Shown here: positions 56,824-64,000 of the stretch, piece after piece | How positions within the stretch are numbered: position 1 is the stretch's first letter | Layout: each line of letters opens with the position of its first letter | Origin: Mesostigma viride | Taxonomy: Eukaryota > Streptophyta > Mesostigmatophyceae > Mesostigmatales > Mesostigmataceae | NCBI GenBank assembly: GCA_009746045.1 | Contig: RPFO01000065.1 | Location: 9,387,128 to 9,451,127, forward strand | Reading direction: 5' to 3' | Length of the DNA stretch: 64,000 nucleotides | Notes under the pieces: model-generated | Database searches by the model: none | The model's input: the letters and a program-made list of their open reading frames with translations, nothing else | Told to the model about the DNA's origin: nothing | Translations under genes and position numbers: made by a program

Positions 56824-58882
56824 CTAACAAAGCGGGTCGCTCGACAGGGCGTCACATGCTGACTTGAAAGTGGGACCGCTTGCATTTAACTCTCGTGGTC
56901 CCTGCAAGAAATCAAGAAAACCGACACAATATATGCAAGAGGAAAAGAAATCAGATCCTTGACATAGACGTAAGCGTTCTACAAGGATCTTGAGCTCAGC
57001 ACCACCTAACAATCCATGCAGCAAATGTGTATGGCAATCAAACCAAGCAACATACAATTCCACACATCCATGCATGCAAGAGGGGGAAAAAAAAACAGGC
57101 CCTTGCAGATAAACATCTATATACCTTCAAATGCCAAAAACATGACACCTATAATTCCCCCCAAAATGAAAGCAGTGCAGCTAACCTTGGATGGTGATGC
57201 AACGCTCGACGCCGATGACATGGTATCGTCATTGCCATCCTCAATGTCAGTCCTCCTACCACGAGCTTCCTCCTGGGCGGTCCAGTTTACCTGCAAGTAA
57301 GAGGCATACAAGGAAATCAACTAAATCATGTTCAGGAAAACTTTGCAGAAAAAAGATGCTATCAATAAATGGCGATTTTTATAACGGAACAAAATTTCAG
57401 AAATCATAGGGGAAAAAACAACAAAACCTTATCAGCCAACATAATTTACCATGATTACAATCATTACATGAACACCAATATGGCATGCATGCAAGATGCA
57501 AACAACTTATTTTTAGGCGCGACTAAAAAGGTATACTTACCGATGTCATCCCCGTTGCCGTCGAGATGTCGATAGTCGCAGTACCCTGCCGGGCGCGAAC
57601 AAGGGCCTTTTGTTTTGCTAGGAGGGCTTCTAGCCTGGCCAGTTCTCGCTCTGCCTCCTTCAAATCCGGCTCGAGTTCCATATCCACGTCCCTGAATTCC
57701 AGTTTAGCAGGCGCAACCGACAGCACCGTTGGCGTGGCGACCTCCGCCTTGGCCTCAGTGCGCTGCTGCCGGCGTGGCGACCTCCGCCTTGGCCTGCGCC
57801 GCTGCCGGCGTGGCGACCTCCGCCTTGGCCTGCGCCGCTGCCGGCGTGGCGACCTCCTCCTTGGCCTGCGCCGCCGCCGCCGTGGCAACCTCCGCCTTGG
57901 CTTTCTCCACAGCAGGCGTGGTGACTACCACCTTTGTCCCCGCCTTTGCCTCGCTGCCCTGCACCGCAGCCCCAGCCACAACTCCCTAAGTTCGCACGCT
58001 TCACAGGCACCTGCTGCGCGGACTCCTCCACCTGTCTCTTTTTCACCGGATCCTGCATGTTGTTGGGGTCCACAGAGGCAGCAGCCTTCACGGCTGCTTG
58101 GGACCGCTTGCATTCGAGGACTCGGTACGCCGTCATGTCCTCGGGGTACACTCCATCAAGAGCCACCCAAGCACATATTTCCTTGCTGTTCTCGTCTTGG
58201 GGGAGGTCGTTGAGGGCGAGCTCATAAGTCTTGCTTGCGCCGTCATGCTCGACAAACAGGATTGAGTGTGGGATCTTCCTTTTCTTGTTGATGGAGCAGA
58301 CAAACTCCCAGATCCACTCATCCTGGTCCTTCTGAGGGTCCTCCAGGAGGAAACGCACGGCGATGAACAGCCCGATTTTCGGCTGGGCATCCTTGCGGAC
58401 GGTGGCCACGCGGCTGAGCTGCGGGAGAAAGTGAGACAGGCCCATGTCGAGGGGGGGACCGCATTCCTTCTTGATTTGGGGCTCCCGTTCCTTCTTGATT
58501 TGGGGCTCCCGTTTCTTTGGCGGCACATCAGCTTTCTTCTCGACTTGGTTCTTCTGCGTCTTTGGAATGAAGCGGCCAACGACCTCGGCTGCCGGGGCAG
58601 CGGCCTGGGCTGCCGGGGCCGAGCGGCCTGGGCTGCCGGGGCAGCGGCCTGGGCTGCCGGGGCAGCGGCCTTGGCTGCCGGCGCCGCGGCCTTGGCTGCC
58701 GGCGCCGCGGTCTTGGCTGCCGGGGCCGCGGCCTTGGCTGCCGGGGCCGCGGTCTTGGCTGCCCCGGCAGCGGCCTTGGCTGCCGGCGCCGCGGTTTCTG
58801 CGGCGGGGGGAGCCGACGTGGCGGAGGGGGAAGCAGCCACGGCAAGGACAGGCTTCCTTGGTGGCACAGGGGGCGGCGCCAT
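56824..58882 (-). CDS. Split gene, unrecognised protein with Ala/Pro/Lys-rich N-terminus and coiled coil
   Basis: Proposed exons (minus): 58,882-57,541, 57,290-57,186 and 56,901-56,824. Introns start GTAAGT and GTTAGC and end CAG, both phase 0. The start is ATGGCGCCGCC, the end CDALSSDPLC-stop. The protein has an (AAPAAK)n region resembling histone H1 tails (~25-90), then a Lys-rich stretch. A globular part follows (FLPQLSRVATVRKDAQPKIG, then WIWEFVCSINKKRK). Then come (AEVATPAAAQAK)n repeats and a coiled coil AERELARLEALLAKQKALV. The first exon needs three frame corrections: two extra bases near 58,620, one near 57,975 and a four-base excess near 57,760. Two of these lie in repeats. Either a pseudogene or sequence errors. 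Function unknown; a chromatin role is only suggested by composition. Confidence 0.6.
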
Positions 58883-58965
58883 GATATATGTAGAGGACCG
58901 ACTGTTCTGAAGCTGAGGCCGCCTTTGCAGATTGTTCAAGTGCAGCTAGTCTGGCGCGGAGGACT

Positions 58966-61900
58966 TCAGGCGATTTCCTGCTGCTGGGGCGTCAGGCCTT
59001 CTGTGTTCTCGACCTGCGCATGCCACAATTTCGGGGAAACGGACACAACCAACTAGACACAAAAGTTAGAGGACGTGATTTCTTGAGCTATTTGCTCATC
59101 TGACATGGGGGCGCTTGAAAATGGCAAAGGCAAAGCGGAGCCCGCCGCCTTTAGGCGGGCGTAACAGGTTGGTGGGGTGCTGGCATATGCATAAATAAAT
59201 GGGGTGGGGTGCTGGCATGCATAAATGAATGGTGTGGGGTGCTGGCATGCATAAATGAATGGGGTGGGGTGCTGGCATGCATAAATAAATGGGGTGGGGT
59301 GCTGGCATGCATAAATAAATGGGGTGGGGTGCTGGCATGCATAAATAAATGGGGTGCATGGGGTGCTGGCATGCATAAATAAATGGGGTGGGGTACGTGC
59401 TGGCATGCATTACAAGTATTAAATTTTTTTTCTAGGCTTGTCAGTCACTGTAGCATTTCTTAACCAGATTTATAGAAGGGCGCGTGAATACCCACGGTTA
59501 AAAAAGAAAATGTTCACGAGCATGGAGAGTGGAAAGCAACCATCTTTGCCGACGACATACAGTAAGCTAGCAGCCAGAATGCTTTCTTGCGGTAACATAC
59601 CTTGGCCGGGGCTTGTGGCTCGAGGTGAGTCTTGTCTTGCTTGGGATTCGCCATCTTGGGCTTTGGCACCCCGACCTTCACCTACGATCGTGCGAGTGAT
59701 ACGACGATTGTGGGGAAACAAAGACAAGCAAATCAATTTGTTTAAAATACATGAATGGGTTGAATGTCATTTATTTATGAATTTATTACGAGAGACATGG
59801 CATGAGAGACGATGCTTTAGGTATGGCCCGCATCGTATTTTTATAGGCAGAAAAGAGGTACTGCCAGATGGCAAACAACCAAAGAACCATCGCCAGATTC
59901 TAGAATATTGTTTGTATGATTGCCAAATGTCAAACTGTCAAGACAACCGTTTGTATGATTGCCAGATGTCATCTGTAAAATCAACCCTGATATAATGCAT
60001 GGAATCTCATCCAGTAAAGTGACACCTGTCCATGGAATAAAGAATCACTGTCCATGTAACGTAGTGACATAGCTGCTGGCATACTAGTTGAGAACCGTAC
60101 ACTATAACAAAAAACACACACAACATAGATTAATATCTTGCTAAGTACTGATTCAAAAAAGTCAGTAAAAATATCAGCACGTAGCTAATCAAACACACTC
60201 CAAGAAATCACAAACAACACACAAAAGACCCACCTGCCCAGAATAGAAATAATTCAGGCATGTGGCCACTGGGAATAATTAATTAATTCCCAAACACCCC
60301 CCTTGGCAACTGCCTAAAGAGGGAAACACTCTAGTAGTGCTAGTACTATGTCCCAGTTTATATTCACCTATCAAACTAGTAACCATTTCCTAGCGGTCAT
60401 TGCACTCAGGGCTAAGGACCTTTACAACTAGGACTAGGGCAGGTGATTGCTACGGGCCACCCCCCTCAAACACATGCCCCGTAGTGAGCGGGCAATAGGC
60501 TTTAAGGCAGAAGCATACCGGTACAAGGTGGTTTTTGGCTGACCACGAACCAAAAAGACTAGTCACGACGGGACTAGTGCACTACGTAGACTACCTACGC
60601 CGAGGTGGCCACGACGGGGCCACTATATGCAGCGGGTCACGACGGGACAACGCTGAAAAGTGTGCTTTTTGACATAGGGCTTAGCAACAAAACCCGAAGA
60701 GATGCTTTTTTACGGTTCAGCAATAACCGACGAAAAAATGGAAAACCGGCTGAAAAATTTAAAATGCAAATGTGGACGGCATTTCCGGTGCCTCCATTGT
60801 CGAGGTGCCCATGAGAGGATTGGTTTCCGTAAAATGCACGGCGCCGCCGTTGGGCCGGGGGCGACGCTCCGGATACTTGGTCCAGCAGCGCTCGGCACGG
60901 TGGCCAGGGCGCTTGCAATGGCTGCACACCGGGCGAGTTGCAAATGCTTGGCCCGGTGGGAGCTCGCCTTCGTCGCGAGAAGTCGCAGCCGAGCCGGCGG
61001 GCGCAGTCGAACCGGCTGGGCGGTCCTTGAGCTGGTCAGCGGCTTGGAGGAGGAGGACGCGTGCGTCAGTGAGAGAAATGTCATCACGCACAAAAACTGC
61101 AGCGACAAGTGGACGATATTTGGCCGGGAGGCCATCCAGCAGATTCTGGACGAATTCAGTCTCAGGCAGCGTCCCCCCCAGCTTTAAGTACTCGCGGTAG
61201 CGTAGTTCATGTTCCGTCAAGTACAGGCCCATGTCGCCGTCCTCAGCCAGCTCGCAGCGGTGTATGTAGCTGACGACGGAGCTCCTGCTTGTGAGACCGG
61301 GTATGCCGTGGCTGGTCGTACACGGCATCCACGAGCTTGAACGCCACGCTGCCATGACGAGGCTCAGCTTGATCAGCAACGGTAAGCGCCTGACCGTCCA
61401 GGCGCGAACAAAGTGCAGCAAAAAGAATGCGGTCTTGACGGTCGTTGACGTCGTCACCGTGCAGCACACTGAGCATGGTGAATGCTCCCGCGACAGATTT
61501 GAAGCGAATTTTAAAAGCAGGGTAGTCGGCCAGTCTGGTACCGTTGAAAATAGGAATTCCGCTGACGGCACTAATGAGGGCCGTCTCCTTGAGTGCGTTC
61601 GCCATTTACGACGGATAAAATTTTAGACGCCAGGTAGGGTTTCAAGAGACTCTCGATTTCCGATAAGCTTGACGATTCGAATCGAAATACAGCTCCTTGC
61701 CACCGGATAATGATTTTGGCAGGAGGAACGTAAACAGACCTCAGAGAACTCTCAGGATAAAATCCTGGTTTCTCGAATTGCTCGTAGCCAACGGGATACG
61801 CAATCACAGGTTCTTCGGCGACAATGACGCCTTGTTCCGGCTGTCCGAAAAAGTCTTCGAGATTGTCAAGTACATCAAAGTCCCAAGGACGATTGACAAA

Positions 61901-63369
61901 ATCGTCATCAGGCAAAAAATCATCGTCGTTTGCAAAAGTAGGAGAATCTGCCATGAGGAGAAACGGTGATCGAACATCCTCCGATACCATGTTTAAAATA
62001 CATGAATGGGTTGAATGTCATTTATTGATGAATTTATTACGAGAGACATGGCATGAGAGACGATGCTTTAGGTATGGCCCGCATCGTATTTTTATAGGCA
62101 GAAAAGAGGTACTGCCAGATGGCAAACAACCAAAGAACCATCGCCAGATTCTAGAATATTGTTTGTATGATTGCCAAATGTCAAACTGTCAAGACAACCG
62201 TTTGTATGATTGCCAGATGTCATCTGTAAAATCAACCCTGATATAATGCATGGAATCTCATCCAGTAAAGTGACACCTGTCCATGGAATAAAGAATCACT
62301 GTCCATGTAACGTAGTGACATAGCTGCTGGCATACTAGTTGAGAACCGTACACTATAACAAAAAACACACACAACATAGATTAATATCTTGCTAAGTACT
62401 GATTCAAAAAAGTCAGTAAAAATATCAGCACGTAGCTAATCAAACACACTCCAAGAAATCACAAACAACACACAAAAGACCCACCTGCCCAGAATAGAAA
62501 TAATTCAGGCATGTGGCCACTGGGAATAATTAATTAATTCCCAAACACAATTAAAAGAAGGAACTTGACATCGAACGAAGCTAGCGGCAAGTACACATTT
62601 TACTCCAATACTAATGCTGCCGGATCAGAAAATATTGCATGCATGAAGTTCGGTTGCCTTTGCATCGGGAAAAGAAAAGCATTCAGGTGGAATAAGTCCA
62701 ATGTAGAGCTTATTAGCTATACCTTGGGCGTGTCCAGGTTGGTTAGGTTGGCCAAGGCACCCCCCTCGTCCGGTTTGCGAATGCCGCGCTTCCCGCCATT
62801 TGCCTTGTACTTCGAATTCGACAAGTATCGAGACAGCTCGGCGGCTACAAATTTCCGCGCCGGCTGGAATACCGGAGCCTTGCCCGCCTAGCTTCGCGGG
62901 GTCTACTTTCTGCAATTCCTCGTACCTCCGCGTTGCTGCCTCAAAAACTGAGTTTTCTAATGCCCCGGCAAACTCGCATATTTTTAGCAGTCTATCGACA
63001 ACTGCGGCAACTAACACAGCATCTTGTTTAGCTTTTGGGTCCCCAAGGTGAAGGTACCTCCGCGATAGCACTGCTATCTAGCTGCGGAGGACTGCCAGCC
63101 GGTTACTCTCGGCGACAAATGGCAAAGGGACTTCCTCGCTGGTCTTGTTCAAACGGAATGAGCGCCACTCTTTATCTGTGGCCTTGTAAGGCCCATCCTC
63201 CTCTGCTGCCATGTAACTACCCAACCGCCGTTGGGTAGAAAATTAAATGCGTTTTAACCTGGGTCAATGCGTCGGCCGCCTGTGTGTGCGGCTCCATGGC
63301 AACAACGACTACTTTCTGTGGACGCGGCAAATTCAACGCATACATCATCTTGAAATCGTGACCGTCCAT
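58966..63369 (-). CDS. Split gene, unrecognised protein, with an LTR element in an intron
   Basis: Proposed exons (minus): 63,369-63,259, 63,077-62,723, 59,681-59,601 and 59,013-58,966. Introns are GT-AG and phase 0. The last two exons begin with Val, and exons 2 and 3 end with Lys. The protein starts MDGHDFKMMYALNLPRPQKV, continues AVVDRLLKICEFAGALENSV and RKFVAAELSRYLSNSKYKAN. It ends KVENTEGLTPQQQEIA-stop. Exon 2 changes frame near 62,888-62,906: either a 19-base GTAGA...CTAG micro-intron is spliced out or one base is in excess. A gag-only retrotransposon occupies nearly all of the intron 62,722-59,682. Upstream coding exons are possible. No family is recognised. Confidence 0.6.
59160..59412 (+). 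repeat. 30-base tandem repeat, about 8 units
   Basis: Units of 'ggggtggggtgctggcatgc' + 'ataaataaat'. It lies in the last intron of the minus-strand gene ending at 58,966; reverse frames look like His/Pro-rich proteins but are not genes. Confidence 0.9.
59739..60296 (-). repeat. 3' LTR of the gag-only element
   Basis: 558 bases, one visible difference from the other LTR ('atttatttatg' versus 'atttattgatg'). Confidence 0.9.
60297..60758 (-). other. Non-coding 3' part of the gag-only element
   Basis: It includes the polypurine tract next to the LTR and a patch of repeated 'acgacggga' words (60,560-60,650). No pol motifs. Confidence 0.5.
60759..61605 (-). pseudogene. Copia-type gag with CCHC knuckle, one frameshift
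   Basis: From ATG at 61,605: GIPIFNGTRLADYPAFKIRF and LDGQALTVADQA, the N-terminal part of a copia (UBN2-like) gag. After a frame change near 61,290 it continues EHELRYREYLKLGGTLPETE, LLDGLPAKYRPLVAAVFV, and ends with CSHCKRPGHRAERC (C-x2-C-x4-H-x4-C) before a stop at 60,759. Gag would form the particle that packages the RNA. The frameshift makes this copy doubtful as a protein source. Confidence 0.75.
61571..61954 (-). CDS. Small acidic ORF upstream of gag, unknown function
   Basis: 127 codons from ATG at 61,954, starting MADSPTFANDDDFLPDDDFV; strongly acidic at the start, then a more ordinary region (VPPAKIIIRWQGAVFRFESS). It overlaps the start of gag (61,605) by 35 bases in a different frame. 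The frame is actually open from the LTR edge. An extra ORF before gag is unusual for copia-type elements. It may be a separate protein, or the gag N-terminus joined by frameshifting. Confidence 0.6.
   Translation of the reverse strand: MADSPTFANDDDFLPDDDFVNRPWDFDVLDNLEDFFGQPEQGVIVAEEPVIAYPVGYEQFEKPGFYPESSLRSVYVPPAKIIIRWQGAVFRFESSSLSEIESLLKPYLASKILSVVNGERTQGDGPH
61975..61989 (-). other. Primer-binding site of the gag-only element
   Basis: Minus strand TGGTATCGGAGGATG directly after the 5' LTR; shares TGGTATCGGAGG with the site at 41,527-41,543. Confidence 0.8.
61990..62547 (-). repeat. 5' LTR of the gag-only element
   Basis: 558 bases with TG...CA ends. Contains an internal tandem 'gtttgtatgattgcca' duplication near 62,160-62,215. 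Confidence 0.9.
62888..62906 (-). other. Candidate 19-base micro-intron
   Basis: On the minus strand GTAGACCCCGCGAAGCTAG; removing it joins EELQK to AGKAPVFQPARK in frame. A single-base excess in the sequence would explain the frame change equally well. Confidence 0.25.
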
Positions 63370-63741
63370 CTGCACCGATCCGACGACTCATGCAGTATCC
63401 CGCTTTTTTTTCTCTTGCAGGAGAGCCATTGGCCGGTTCCCGACGCGTGCGACCACTGGTCTGCATTAACTTAACTTACCTTAAGTTCTCCAGAGAAGTG
63501 ACCCAAGCCGTCGGATGGCACTCATCGACGTTAGCCTCAGTGTGTTGACGCGTCCGCGCGATTGACGCGGCGGCACCACACGGCACCTACCGACAGAGGG
63601 AGCACCGCGCAACCTAAACAACGCGTTCGTCTCATCTGTCGAGGTCTGCTATGGCTTCGACGAGGAGTTCGCATCAAGTCTGACGCGGGCCCTTCCGTGA
63701 CTTTATATTTATTGTCATATTTATTCTTGAATACTTTAACA
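63370..63741. promoter_or_regulatory. Intergenic region between two divergent gene starts
   Basis: About 370 bases separate the proposed starts of the minus-strand gene (63,369) and the plus-strand gene (63,742). An AT-rich 'ctttatatttattgtcata' lies 30-40 bases before the latter. It is a reasonable place for a shared promoter, with no specific motif proven. Confidence 0.35.
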
Positions 63742-64000
63742 ATGGCGGATTTGAACTGTAGCGTAGATGATTTTTACAGGAGGGGGGCGATCATCTGCCT
63801 GGTACCGGGGAGGAGGATGCAAAAGAGTTTGCCAGAAACTTCGCAGCTACAGTAGGCAAAATATCAGCAGACACACCACTTTATTCAGGATCCAGTAACA
63901 CTGCCATAGCTAGCGCGTTGGAGCTCTTATCTATACTCGGCAGGCATTCTGCATCGGCTGCCCTAACGGATGAGGTATTCAGTTTCATCATGCAGCAAAG
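63742..64000 (+). CDS. Start of an unrecognised gene, runs off the window
   Basis: ATGGCGGATTTGAAC gives MADLNCS; further on another frame is clearly protein-like (GTGEEDAKEFARNFAATVGK, then NTAIASALELLSILGRHSAS) and remains open to the window end. The two are joined in frame if the 17 bases GTAGATGATTTTTACAG (63,763-63,779) are spliced out, or if the G-run just after them is one base too short. Mostly helical; family not recognised. Confidence 0.5.

Larger units (their letters stand above)
59739..62547 (-). mobile_element. Gag-only LTR retrotransposon (TR-GAG type) inside an intron
   Basis: LTRs of 558 bases (TGTTTAAAATAC...CCCAAACA) are essentially identical. The target duplication is CAATT (59,734-59,738 and 62,548-62,552). 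PBS TGGTATCGGAGGATG adjoins the right LTR and a purine tract CCAAGGGGG adjoins the left LTR, so it is transcribed on minus. The 1.69-kb interior holds a small acidic ORF and a copia-type gag, and no protease, integrase or RT. It must rely on enzymes of another element. Confidence 0.9.

Noticed and set aside
57566-58213. 215-codon plus-strand ORF rich in Arg/Cys/Leu
   Set aside because: Reverse reading of the Ala-rich coding repeats of the minus-strand split gene, which has splice sites and coherent exons.

Overview
The window looks like nuclear DNA of a unicellular eukaryote. The best guess is a green alga of prasinophyte/chlorophyte type, but this is inferred and not proven. Reasons: GT-AG introns in split genes near the right end, one GT29 (sialyltransferase-family) gene, LINE, Ty1/copia, Ty3/gypsy, MULE-like and MITE-like elements nested in one another, and many minisatellites. 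There are no operons, ribosome binding sites, CRISPR arrays or clear tRNA/rRNA genes.

Layout: 1-3.9 kb, a nearly full-length but frameshifted LINE (minus strand). 4-8.7 kb, SINE-like pieces, a GCCCAC hexanucleotide tract, a terminal-exon fragment with a tandemly repeated polyadenylation region, and a TIR MITE. 8.7-13.5 kb, a MULE-like element with long TIRs and a perfect 9-bp target duplication. 13.5-14.4 kb, another TIR element. 14.4-19.6 kb, three nearly identical tandem copies of a 1720-bp unit. 22-23.8 kb, the GT29 gene. 24.2-27.8 kb, LINE fragments and a second 5'-truncated LINE. 29.2-31.3 kb, coding-like segments split by a foldback-type element. 31.3-42.3 kb, an LTR element with ~98% alike LTRs and almost no coding capacity, carrying a nested 3.4-kb TIR element. 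42.3-55.5 kb, a decayed plus-strand copia element. Inside it, at 43,425-53,337, sits a minus-strand Ty3/gypsy-like element.

That gypsy-like element is the most interesting object here. One long ORF encodes gag, a CCHC knuckle, an aspartic protease and then a C5-cytosine DNA methyltransferase, placed where reverse transcriptase would be expected. RNase H follows, then a DDE integrase that ends in a PHD finger. The terminal repeats are not ordinary LTRs. In minus-strand order they run A1 - coding - B1 - A2 - B2, the 'split direct repeat' pattern known from PAT/DIRS elements that use tyrosine recombinase. Yet this element has a DDE integrase, TGTC...GACA ends and a 4-bp target duplication. An internal B1/A2 junction (GACA-GC-TGTC) looks like a circle-junction attachment site. 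DNA methyltransferases captured by LTR retrotransposons have been reported before (Symbiodinium and Klebsormidium, from memory). The combination with split repeats and a PHD finger is what I regard as possibly new.

56.8-64 kb is the genic end. It holds two closely spaced minus-strand split genes with phase-0 introns and a divergent plus-strand gene start at the window edge. A gag-only LTR element (59,739-62,547) sits inside an intron of one of the genes. None of these three host genes could be assigned a function.
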